Both the position numbers and the translations under genes were made by a program. From Gemmatimonadaceae bacterium (GTDB taxonomy: Bacteria > Gemmatimonadota > Gemmatimonadetes > Gemmatimonadales > Gemmatimonadaceae): DNA of 9,215 nucleotides. Of the stretch, positions 1 to 6,386 are shown in pieces (position 1 is the stretch's first letter; each line of letters starts with the position of its first letter). The notes beneath the pieces are model-generated. The model had not been told where the DNA came from, did not search any database, and saw only the letters and a program-made list of their open reading frames with translations. The DNA is taken from assembly GCA_017881545.1 (NCBI GenBank), contig JADGQU010000067.1, forward strand, positions 1-9,215, written 5' to 3'.

Positions 1-50
1 GCGTGGTCCCCGCTGAGGCGGGGCAGCGTGGTCCCCACTGTGATGGGGTC
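1..50. repeat. Two tandem 25-bp hairpin repeat units at the window edge
   Basis: Units 1-25 and 26-50 both begin GCGTGGTCCCC and match at 19 of 25 positions. Each can fold. The first has a perfect 6-bp stem (CCCCGC/GCGGGG) around TGAG. The second has a 5-bp stem (CCCCA/TGGGG) around CTGTGA. At the fifth stem pair the first unit has G-C and the second A-T, a compensatory change that suggests the stem matters. No T-run follows on either strand, so a classical intrinsic terminator is not evident. The array may continue to the left of the window. It superficially resembles the palindromic core of type I-E CRISPR repeats, but there is no spacer between the units. Confidence 0.6.
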
Positions 51-148
51 TTACCGGTGAACAGGCGTCCTACGATACCCGTGAGTACGCAACCGGGCAA
101 GACTGAAAATCGCTGTTGACTTTACTGATGAAGACGATGCACTGACGC

Positions 149-829
149 TTATTCGGACTCGGCGATGAAGATTACGGACGCGGGTTTGCCGGTTTCGGGG
201 TGGAGGGGCTCGCGCGTCTCGAGAATTCGGAAGCCGCTGCCTACGAGCAGATTCTCCCAGCTCTCCAGCGTTCGGAAATACCATGGCGCCGGATCGGAGA
301 AATCGTTGCTGAACCCAGCCCATGATCCTTGTCGCCATCCGTCGGTGTACGACTCGTCGCCACACGATGCGACGGGATGAAGGGTCTGAATCACAAGGGA
401 CCCGCCGTCTTCGAGCAGCGACGGCGCGCGACGTATGACGCCTTCGACCGATTCCTTGCCTATCAGAGAGAAGTTGGCGACGGCGACGTCGACTTTGACA
501 TCGAGAGCGCCGGCGGCAATGTCCTCGTACGACGATACACTGAACTCTCCGCCGCCGGCCTTTCGTGCCTGCTCGATGAGCGCCGGCACGACATCGACGC
601 CGATTGCTCGGACGCCGCGATCCGTCAGCGCCCGCGCGAGCCATCCTTCTCCGCAGCCGATGTCGAGCACTGTTCGCGGCGAGCGGCTCAGCACTGCATC
701 GACGATTGCCTTATTGGTGACGAGCGCGCGGCTCGCGATCTGATTCTCCCTTACGGCTGCGGTCCAGGGAGACGCGTTCTTGCGCCACGAGTCAACGATG
801 CGCGCGTCGCTGAGTGGGTCGGAGCTCAT
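149..829 (-). CDS. Class I SAM-dependent methyltransferase
   Basis: A 226-residue soluble protein with a Rossmann-type methyltransferase fold. Motif I, VLDIGCGEG, lies at residues 54-62. The acidic residue expected to bind the SAM ribose is in GVDV at 77-80. A motif IV-like ANFSLIG is at 118-124, and LLEDGG leading into a strand ending in HP is at 138-152. The C-terminal third (DESYTDGW, PAPWYFRT) probably forms the substrate cap. It looks like a Methyltransf_11/25-type small-molecule methyltransferase; the substrate cannot be read from sequence. The ATG at 829 was chosen. An in-frame TTG at 868 would add 13 low-complexity residues and sits very close to the likely promoter. Neither start has a Shine-Dalgarno sequence. 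The gene is divergent from the NagX-like gene and faces the edge repeats. Its link to amino-sugar metabolism, if any, is unknown. Confidence 0.88.
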   Translation of the reverse strand: MSSDPLSDARIVDSWRKNASPWTAAVRENQIASRALVTNKAIVDAVLSRSPRTVLDIGCGEGWLARALTDRGVRAIGVDVVPALIEQARKAGGGEFSVSSYEDIAAGALDVKVDVAVANFSLIGKESVEGVIRRAPSLLEDGGSLVIQTLHPVASCGDESYTDGWRQGSWAGFSNDFSDPAPWYFRTLESWENLLVGSGFRILETREPLHPETGKPASVIFIAESE

Positions 830-878
830 CGAGGTAGGAGGAGAAAAGGAAACCGTATCGTGCCGCAATGGCTGCTCG

Positions 879-890
879 TATATATATAGT
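879..890. promoter_or_regulatory. Probable divergent promoter core (TA run)
   Basis: The 95-bp gap between two divergent genes contains TATATATATAGT, the most AT-rich spot in an otherwise GC-rich neighbourhood. Read rightward, TATAGT (885-890) is a fair -10 box that would place a transcript start about 28 bases before the ATG at 925. Read leftward, TATATA (879-884) could serve the methyltransferase, with a leader of roughly 40 bases to the ATG at 829. No convincing -35 box is seen in either direction. Inferred from composition and position only. Confidence 0.4.
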
Positions 891-914
891 AGAAGCGACC
901 ATAACTCAGATACA

Positions 915-920
915 GAGGGG
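915..920 (+). promoter_or_regulatory. Ribosome binding site of the NagX-like gene
   Basis: GAGGGG lies four bases before the ATG at 925. It favours this start over the in-frame ATG at 868, which has no such site and would overlap the probable promoter. Confidence 0.6.
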
Positions 921-924
921 ACGA

Positions 925-2187
925 ATGAGCGCAGCCGCGAGCCCGCGCCCGATTTCGACGCGCTACGACGCGACTACCTCGACCGTCGTACCGGTTCTGC
1001 CCGCTCGCGAGCGACTGATCTCGCTCGATGTCTTTCGCGGCATCACCATCGCGGGCATGCTGCTGGTGAACGACCCCGGCACCTGGAGCGCGATCTTTCC
1101 GCCCCTCGAGCACGCCGCGTGGGATGGCTGGACCCCCACCGATCTGATCTTTCCTTTTTTTCTCTTCATCGTCGGCATCACGACCTACCTCTCGATGTCG
1201 GCGCGGCGGGCGCGCGGCGACGACGATGCGACTCTCGTCAAGCAGATCCTCCGGCGCGGAATCATCATCTACCTGCTGGGCTTCGCGATGGCGATGTTCC
1301 CGTTCTATCAATGGGGAACGATCGACTCGCTCCCCAACGCCAGCGCCTTTGACCGGATCATCTTCCGCATCGAGCACGTCCGCATTCTCGGCGTGCTGCC
1401 AAGGATCGGGATAGTGTACATCTGCGCGGGGCTGATCACGCTCAGGACGACGCTCAAGCAGCAGGTGGCCATCATCGGTGGGCTGCTGCTCGGGTACTGG
1501 TTTGCGATGACCCTGATCCCCGTTCCGGGAGAAAACGCAATTGGAGCGGTGCTCCTGCACACGAAGGATAGAAACCTGGCCGCGTATCTGGATCGCCTGA
1601 TCCTGGGAACGAATCACACCTGGGTTGGGAGCGTGACGTTCGACCCCGAGGGTCCATTTTCGACGATCCCGGCGATCGGGACGGCGATGCTCGGCAATAT
1701 CGCGGGTCGGTGGATCGCGTTGAAGGAGAAGCCGCTGCTCGAGAGGATCAGCGGACTCTTCGCCGCCGGATCACTCGCCATGGTGGTCGGCCTCATGTGG
1801 AACTGGTCGTTCCCGATCAACAAAAGTCTGTGGACGAGCTCCTACGTGATGTTCACCGCGGGCATGGCGTGCGTTGCGCTGGCGACGATCATGTGGATCG
1901 TGGACTACTGCAACGTGAAGTGGTGGACGAAGCCATTGGTGGTCTTCGGCGTGAACCCGATCGTGGCGTTCGTCGGATCAGGCGTGATGGCGAGATTGAT
2001 CTACACGCTCTGGCACGTGAGCTACAACGGCAAGCCTACAGCGATTCAGGACGCGTTTTATCAAGCCGTTTTTCTGCCGTGGCTTCCTGAACGCGTGGCA
2101 TCGCTGGCGTTCGCTCTCACTTTCGTGCTGCTCTGGTACGGGATTCTGCTCGTTCTCTATCGGAAGAAGATCATCCTCAAGGTCTAG
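925..2187 (+). CDS. NagX/HGSNAT-type membrane acyltransferase family protein (COG4299)
   Basis: A 420-residue polytopic inner-membrane protein with about ten hydrophobic segments (roughly 33-50, 73-90, 111-128, 154-172, 180-199, 247-263, 273-291, 303-325, 337-357 and 393-412). Residues 31-90 carry the family signature: RLISLDVFRG, then LEHAAWDGWTPTDLIFPFF. This aligns with human heparan-alpha-glucosaminide N-acetyltransferase (HGSNAT), and His63 falls where I recall the HGSNAT acetyl-accepting histidine. Further conserved blocks are FDPEGPFSTIPAIGTAMLG (239-257), FPINKSLWTSSY (296-307) and FGVNPIVAF (341-349). Bacterial relatives, annotated NagX or DUF5009, occur in N-acetylglucosamine gene clusters and have been proposed as GlcNAc transporters or transmembrane acetyltransferases. 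Which of these roles applies here cannot be decided from sequence. The gene converges on the block containing a NagB-type fusion, which supports an amino-sugar role. The TAG stop is 76 bp from the stop of the facing gene, with no clear terminator between them. Confidence 0.87.
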   Translation: MSAAASPRPISTRYDATTSTVVPVLPARERLISLDVFRGITIAGMLLVNDPGTWSAIFPPLEHAAWDGWTPTDLIFPFFLFIVGITTYLSMSARRARGDDDATLVKQILRRGIIIYLLGFAMAMFPFYQWGTIDSLPNASAFDRIIFRIEHVRILGVLPRIGIVYICAGLITLRTTLKQQVAIIGGLLLGYWFAMTLIPVPGENAIGAVLLHTKDRNLAAYLDRLILGTNHTWVGSVTFDPEGPFSTIPAIGTAMLGNIAGRWIALKEKPLLERISGLFAAGSLAMVVGLMWNWSFPINKSLWTSSYVMFTAGMACVALATIMWIVDYCNVKWWTKPLVVFGVNPIVAFVGSGVMARLIYTLWHVSYNGKPTAIQDAFYQAVFLPWLPERVASLAFALTFVLLWYGILLVLYRKKIILKV

Positions 2188-2263
2188 CGCGGTTCGCCTC
2201 GCCTCGGCTGGCGTCTCTGTATGTGGTCGGCGACGGTATCCTCTCCGGCCGCGCAGGTCGGAG

Positions 2264-3127
2264 TTACGGGGCAGTTCCCGGCATCGCCGGCATCGCCGGC
2301 ATCGCGATGGGTTTGTAATCGCCGGGAATCGCGAACGCCGAATCGGGCACGGTCACCCGTTTGATGTTTCGGGTATCGATCGTCTCGATGGCCGTGCGTG
2401 TCACACCGTTCGCCAGGGTGGTGGAGTGCTTGACGGAGCGCAGCGGAAAGCCCCGCATCTTTCGTCGTGTCACCGCCATTTTGTCGAAGAGATCCTTGTT
2501 CATTCCAATCAATTGCGAAAACTCGGCAAATCGATTTGGGCCGGTGTTCACGTCAGCGAAACTCGCCATGTCCGTGGCGGCCTGAATTTCCTGGGTGATT
2601 TGAGTTTCAACGACGTTGGATTGGCCCATCATCGACATCGTCATCCTCATTGCCATCGTTAGCCGGTAGGTGACTGTCGGGTGCCCGTCGATGGTGGGCC
2701 CTGGTCCGAGGCTGTCTATGCCGACGCGCGTGACGGAAGTGTCGACAGTCATTGAGCCCCCCATGCTCTCCATCATCTTCCGCACACCCTGCATCATTTC
2801 GAAGGGCTTGATCGACATGTACTCTTTCTTGTCCGGGTTAAGATAGACCATTTCGCCCCCGCCGTCGCGCAGTATCATCACGGCGTGTGGACCTGGAGAA
2901 AACGGCCCGACACTTCGCACAAAGCTGCCACTATCGATCTCGATCCGCGCATTTGTGCCCGCGGAGATCGTGTGCATCACACCAGTCACGCTATCCGTCC
3001 GGCCGGCAGAGGTGGTGACGGTTCTCATCGTCTGGTCCGAGGAGATGCCCGGCTTCGACTGTGCCGTCGCCGTCGCCGCGAATAGCAGTGCGGGAAGTGC
3101 ACCCTGCACCAATTTCAGATACCGCAT
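2264..3127 (-). CDS. Secreted Met-rich protein, DUF4412-like
   Basis: A 287-residue protein with an N-terminal signal peptide (MRYLKLVQGALPALLFAATATAQ, cut probably after the ATA-TAQ region near residue 22). The mature part reads as beta-rich: RIEID, VMILRDGGGEMVYLNPDKKEYMSI, a DGHPTVTYRL strand, then a helical stretch around 183-225. The order of 'sugar-tong' strands followed by a lysine-tyrosine turn and a G-x-T-I-D-G-type strand resembles DUF4412/LolA-like periplasmic proteins; this assignment is tentative. Methionine is very frequent (24 residues), including a strand at 158-167 with Met at every second position. The C-terminus is an AMP-AMP-AMP tail. The start at 3127 is supported by a GGGAG site seven bases upstream; the open frame continues further upstream but enters the neighbouring gene. 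It is the last gene of the minus-strand block, 112 bp after the NagB fusion, and has its own plausible promoter. Function unknown. Confidence 0.82.
   Translation of the reverse strand: MRYLKLVQGALPALLFAATATAQSKPGISSDQTMRTVTTSAGRTDSVTGVMHTISAGTNARIEIDSGSFVRSVGPFSPGPHAVMILRDGGGEMVYLNPDKKEYMSIKPFEMMQGVRKMMESMGGSMTVDTSVTRVGIDSLGPGPTIDGHPTVTYRLTMAMRMTMSMMGQSNVVETQITQEIQAATDMASFADVNTGPNRFAEFSQLIGMNKDLFDKMAVTRRKMRGFPLRSVKHSTTLANGVTRTAIETIDTRNIKRVTVPDSAFAIPGDYKPIAMPAMPAMPGTAP
2279..2305 (-). repeat. Three tandem 9-bp units coding Ala-Met-Pro
   Basis: The unit CGGCATCGC is repeated three times without change on the plus strand. On the minus strand it reads GCG ATG CCG, giving three Ala-Met-Pro units just before the stop of the DUF4412-like gene. 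It is in frame and probably a recent slippage expansion, possibly variable between strains. Confidence 0.85.
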
Positions 3128-3134
3128 CGGAGTT

Positions 3135-3139
3135 CTCCC
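3135..3139 (-). promoter_or_regulatory. Ribosome binding site deciding the start of the DUF4412-like gene
   Basis: On the minus strand GGGAG stands seven bases before the ATG at 3127. It marks this ATG, which is followed directly by a signal peptide, as the start. Confidence 0.65.
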
Positions 3140-3177
3140 AGGGCTGGATCGTGGACGCTCAACGGTCACGAATACGG

Positions 3178-3183
3178 AATATA
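3178..3183 (-). promoter_or_regulatory. Possible -10 box (TATATT) of the DUF4412-like gene
   Basis: TATATT on the minus strand lies in the 112-bp gap after the NagB fusion. It would give a leader of about 45 bases containing the GGGAG site. No recognisable -35 box is present at the usual distance. It suggests the last gene may be transcribed independently of the upstream block. Confidence 0.35.
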
Positions 3184-3239
3184 CGGCGCAGTTGCCCCCG
3201 GCCGTACCGGTGAGGATGCCAACGCTGGCAGCTAATAAC

Positions 3240-5171
3240 TCAACGCGCCGCTTTGACTGCTCCGATTCGTGGACGCGCGGTCTCTCTCTCGGCGAGCGAG
3301 CTCGTCGCGACCATTTCCGCCTCGATCGGCACGCCCGCGCGCCGCACCACGTAGGCCTCCATCGCGAAATACTCGGGAAGCCCAAGCCGATCGACGCGCT
3401 GCGCCGTGTTGCGGTTCCGCTCCTCGACGCGCTGCCAGAACTCCCGATCGTCCTGCCCGGGGAAGGGAGCGCGATCCTTCTGACTCTGGTGCTTGAAGAT
3501 CGCCATCTTCTTCGCCCGCAGCTCGTCCTCCGACAGCGGAACCAGCACGTCGGCCTCGGCGATCTCCCACTCCTGCCAGGCGCCGCGATAGTACCACATC
3601 TCCGGCGGCGAGCCCGAGTACTGCGCCAGCGCTCCCTGTATCGCCTCCAGACACATCCTGTGCGTCCCGTGCGGGTCGGATAGATCTCCGGCGACGAATA
3701 CCAGCTCCGGCTTCTGCTCCTCGAGGAGATCGAGGACGATGCGAACGTCCTCCGGACCGATGGGATCCTTCTTCACCTTCCCCGTCTGATAGAAGGGCAG
3801 GTTGAGGAAGCGCGCCTGCTCGCGCTTCATCCCGAACGTCTCGATGCCGGAGACCGCCTCGGCTTCGCGAATCGCGCGCTTCATCACCTGCACCGGGAAA
3901 GCATCTATGTCTCCCACCTTCTTCGAGTCGAGGAATTCTTCCACCTCCTCGATCAGCGCGCCCGCTCCGGAATCATTGATGTCGAAATCATTGCCGAAGC
4001 GCCGCAGAAAATCCGCGTAGCGGCGCACTTCGTGGTCGAACACCGCGATGTTGCCCGACGTCTGGTATGCGACGAGGATTTCGTTTCTGTTCTGGTGAAG
4101 CTTGTTGAGCATTCCGCCCATCGAGATGACGTCGTCGTCGGGGTGCGGAGAAAAGACGACCACGCGCTTGCCTGTGGGGAGCTTGCTGCGCCCGCGGATC
4201 TTTGTGATCAAAGCGTTGAAGACGGCGCCGTTCAGGGGGCCGGCCTTTCCGTAGCGCGCCAGCAGCGGGCTCAAGTGATGCTCGCGGTAGTCATTCTCGT
4301 CGAGCTTGAGCACCGATTTGCTCGTAGTCTCGCTCAGCCAGATGACGGCGTCGATCTCCTTATCGCGCGTCCACTTCACTTCGTCCAGCACCCACGGCGT
4401 CCTGAAACGCGTGAGGTCGGCGGCCGCCGCGAAATCGACGTAGAAAACTGCGTTCGGGTGCTGCTGGAGATAGGTCGCGGCGACATCGGGATCCGGCTCT
4501 CCCTCCACCGCGCGCCGAATGACGGCGGCCTTGTGCTCGCCCGTCGCGATGAGCGCGATCTCTTTCGCCTCCATGATTGTCGCCACACCCATCGTGATCG
4601 CTTCGGTGGGAACATTGTCCTCGCCGAAAAAATCGCCGGCGGCATCGCGGCGCGTGACGGTATCGAGCGAGATGCGGCGGGTGCGCGAGTCCGAGCCGGA
4701 GCCGGGCTCGTTGAAGCCGATGTGGCCGGTCTTTCCGATCCCGAGGATCTGAAGGTCGATTCCACCCGCCTTCCTGATCGCCTCCTCGTACGCCTCGCAT
4801 TCGTCGTCCACATCGTCGCGGGGAACGTCGCCGCGTGGGATGTGGATGTTCTCCGGACGCACGTTGATGTGGTTGAAGAGATTCTCCCGCATGAACCGGT
4901 GGTAGCTGTGGATGCTGTCCGGCTTCATCGGGTAGTACTCGTCGAGGTTGAAGGTCACCACGTCCGAGAAATCGAGGCCCTCCTCGCGGTGCATCTTGAT
5001 GAGCTCGCGGTAGATCCCGATGGGCGTGCTGCCCGTGGCGAGTCCGAGCACGGCGTGTCCGCCTTTCCGCCGCCGTTCCTTCATAATCTCGGCAATGCGA
5101 GTGGCGATGGTGCGGGCGATCTCGCCGTAGTCGACGACGACGAGGGGGACGCGTTCTCTGGAGGAGGCCAT
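3240..5171 (-). CDS. NagB (glucosamine-6-phosphate deaminase)-PIG-L/LmbE deacetylase fusion
   Basis: A 643-residue two-domain cytoplasmic enzyme. Residues 1 to about 265 are a NagB/isomerase domain: sugar-phosphate loop LATGSTP (44-50), FNLDEYY (74-80) with Asp77 matching the catalytic Asp72 of E. coli NagB, GIGKTGHIGFNEPGS (144-158) with His150 and Glu155, and GEHKAAVIRRAVEGE (211-225). The loop Asp usually found before Gly-His (Asp141 in E. coli) is Thr148 here. Residues from about 335 to 610 are a PIG-L/LmbE zinc deacetylase domain: SPHPDDD (341-347) with His343, Asp345 and Asp346, and SDPHGTH (498-504) with His501 and His504. Known NagB ends near 266 residues; this long architecture also occurs in Bacteroidetes 'glucosamine-6-phosphate deaminase-like' proteins. 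Inferred reaction: GlcNAc-6-P deacetylation and GlcN-6-P deamination to fructose-6-P, or one of these. The last ~30 residues look disordered. The ATG at 5171 has no Shine-Dalgarno site. It lies 66 bp after the GH18-like gene, so the two may be co-transcribed. Confidence 0.92.
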   Translation of the reverse strand: MASSRERVPLVVVDYGEIARTIATRIAEIMKERRRKGGHAVLGLATGSTPIGIYRELIKMHREEGLDFSDVVTFNLDEYYPMKPDSIHSYHRFMRENLFNHINVRPENIHIPRGDVPRDDVDDECEAYEEAIRKAGGIDLQILGIGKTGHIGFNEPGSGSDSRTRRISLDTVTRRDAAGDFFGEDNVPTEAITMGVATIMEAKEIALIATGEHKAAVIRRAVEGEPDPDVAATYLQQHPNAVFYVDFAAAADLTRFRTPWVLDEVKWTRDKEIDAVIWLSETTSKSVLKLDENDYREHHLSPLLARYGKAGPLNGAVFNALITKIRGRSKLPTGKRVVVFSPHPDDDVISMGGMLNKLHQNRNEILVAYQTSGNIAVFDHEVRRYADFLRRFGNDFDINDSGAGALIEEVEEFLDSKKVGDIDAFPVQVMKRAIREAEAVSGIETFGMKREQARFLNLPFYQTGKVKKDPIGPEDVRIVLDLLEEQKPELVFVAGDLSDPHGTHRMCLEAIQGALAQYSGSPPEMWYYRGAWQEWEIAEADVLVPLSEDELRAKKMAIFKHQSQKDRAPFPGQDDREFWQRVEERNRNTAQRVDRLGLPEYFAMEAYVVRRAGVPIEAEMVATSSLAERETARPRIGAVKAAR

Positions 5172-5237
5172 CAGCGGGAGGAAACGGGCACCCTGTAACT
5201 TACGACCTCGCGGTATCTCCTAGTAGAGGCGCGTGTT

Positions 5238-6314
5238 TCAAGGCTTTGCCTCGGCCTTCAGGATGTCCCAGATACCAGGATCCTCCGGCCCCAGCACCCA
5301 CACTGAGAATCCACGCAGGCGGTACGTGCGCGCGAGGTTCATCTTCTCCCTGAAGCTGCGCGCGTTCTCGAGAAAAACCCACTCGTAGACGCCGCCATTC
5401 GAGAAATAGGCGAACGGCACCCCCGCGACGCTGTCCCACTGCATGACGGCACCGTGCCGCTCGGCGATGCTCGAGCCCCACGTCCGCCCGACCGTCTCGC
5501 TCCAAGACCGCGCGCGCTCGGGAATGGTGCGGTCTTCTCTCGTGAACCAGTGGTCACCGTAAGTCGGAATTCCCAGGGACAGCTTCTCGCGCGGAACGTA
5601 CTTCAGGAAGTAGTCGATGTTCTCCCGCATCCACTGGAGACTCGCCACCGGACCTGGCGGAGTGCGCCTGGTGTTCTCGCTGTACGTCATGAGCGAGATG
5701 AGATCGCCGGCCTGTGCGAGCGCGGCGAGATCGTAGCCGGCGCGCCAGCTGTCCTGGAGAAAGCGATGATAGGCCGTCGGACCGGCGTTGTCTTCGGTGC
5801 GATGCACGACCGCGATGCTGAGCGTAAAGCCGCCGCGGTGCAGCGCGCTGGCGGTCTCACGATACCATGCGGTGAGCAGGTCGCGGTCCTGGATATTGAC
5901 GTTCTCGATGTCGAACTGGATTCCCCAGAAGGCGTTTTGCTGGCAGAGCTGCAACAGGCTGCGCGTGGCGCGTCCGCGCGCCGCGGTGTCCGCCAGCAGC
6001 TTCCTCAGCGCCGGCTGGTTGAAGGCTTCGTTGACGACGAGCGGCATCACCTTCACCCGGTGCGCCTTGGCGAGCGCGAGCACGCGGGGGTCCAGCTCTC
6101 CAAACACGATGCCGAGGCTGTCGACGGTGTACACCTGCGGGCCGAGTATCGTGATCTGGTCGATGTTCTTTGCCAGACTCTCGTAGCTGTCCTGGCGATC
6201 GACGTAGTAGAAGAGGCGCTCGAGGGCCTGCCCGTTGGCGGCTCGCGGCAGAAGCAGCGATAGTGCACACACCGCTGTGGTAATTGCGGGAGGGAAGGCT
6301 CTCGGCGTTCTCAT
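5238..6314 (-). CDS. Secreted GH18-like glycosidase (SleL/YaaH-type)
   Basis: A 358-residue protein with an N-terminal signal peptide (hydrophobic run 10-24, likely cleavage after ANG-QA near residue 30). The rest is a GH18-type TIM barrel. Visible landmarks are the N-terminal strand ITILGPQVY (54-62), VKVMPLVVNEAF (87-98), the catalytic-strand motif WGIQFDIENVN (130-140), LISLMTYSEN (205-214), EKLSLGIPTYG (243-253) and RGFSVWVLGPEDPGIWDIL (334-352). Glu137 matches the catalytic acid and Asp135 the assisting Asp of the DxxDxDxE motif, but the first two Asp positions are Trp130 and Gln133. Spore cortex hydrolases SleL/YaaH show a similar I-N-I-D-F-E variant, so activity on peptidoglycan-type GlcNAc-MurNAc is as plausible as on chitin. 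It lies between the AmiE-like gene and the NagB fusion, which fits amino-sugar release. There is no Shine-Dalgarno site at the ATG at 6314. Confidence 0.86.
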   Translation of the reverse strand: MRTPRAFPPAITTAVCALSLLLPRAANGQALERLFYYVDRQDSYESLAKNIDQITILGPQVYTVDSLGIVFGELDPRVLALAKAHRVKVMPLVVNEAFNQPALRKLLADTAARGRATRSLLQLCQQNAFWGIQFDIENVNIQDRDLLTAWYRETASALHRGGFTLSIAVVHRTEDNAGPTAYHRFLQDSWRAGYDLAALAQAGDLISLMTYSENTRRTPPGPVASLQWMRENIDYFLKYVPREKLSLGIPTYGDHWFTREDRTIPERARSWSETVGRTWGSSIAERHGAVMQWDSVAGVPFAYFSNGGVYEWVFLENARSFREKMNLARTYRLRGFSVWVLGPEDPGIWDILKAEAKP

Positions 6315-6321
6315 CCGGCAA

Positions 6322-6327
6322 AATCTA
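6322..6327 (-). promoter_or_regulatory. Possible -10 box for leaderless transcription of the GH18-like gene
   Basis: TAGATT on the minus strand ends seven bases before the ATG at 6314. This is the TANNNT-plus-seven spacing described for leaderless genes in Deinococcus and other phyla. No Shine-Dalgarno site exists to explain initiation otherwise. No good -35 box is visible. Confidence 0.4.
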
Positions 6328-6386
6328 TCGTCCGCTAAGAGCGTTGACTAACTGTTTCTCCTGGTACGGATCTCTGCTGAAAGCAG

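Noticed and set aside
1..50. CRISPR array end with type I-E-like palindromic repeats
   Set aside because: The two units abut at a 25-bp period with no spacer, and no cas gene is present. Only a leftward extension could revive this.
48..103. tRNA or tRNA-like gene in the left gap
   Set aside because: There is no 7-bp acceptor stem, no T-loop GTTC-type consensus and no plausible anticodon arm.
826..1617. Minus-strand open frame antisense to the NagX-like gene
   Set aside because: It is charged, low-complexity translation typical of GC-rich shadow frames, and it overlaps a clear membrane-protein gene.
2188..2263. Bidirectional terminator between the convergent genes
   Set aside because: No stable stem-loop with T-runs on either side could be found in these 76 bases.
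3217..3230. Small hairpin (TGCCA-ACGC-TGGCA) after the NagB fusion, considered as a terminator
   Set aside because: The stem is only 5 bp and no T-run follows on the minus strand. It is too weak to call.
3128..3385. N-terminal extension of the DUF4412-like protein up to 3385
   Set aside because: It would overlap the end of the NagB fusion, has Arg-rich shadow composition, and would bury the signal peptide. The GGGAG site supports the start at 3127.
4032..5198. Long plus-strand open frame (about 388 codons) antisense to the NagB fusion
   Set aside because: It is the mirror of a strongly conserved gene in GC-rich DNA. Its translation shows no recognisable domain, signal or start site.
6374..6386. 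CTGCT-GAA-AGCAG hairpin just after the amidase stop codon
   Set aside because: The stem is short and lacks a T-run. Chance occurrence is likely.
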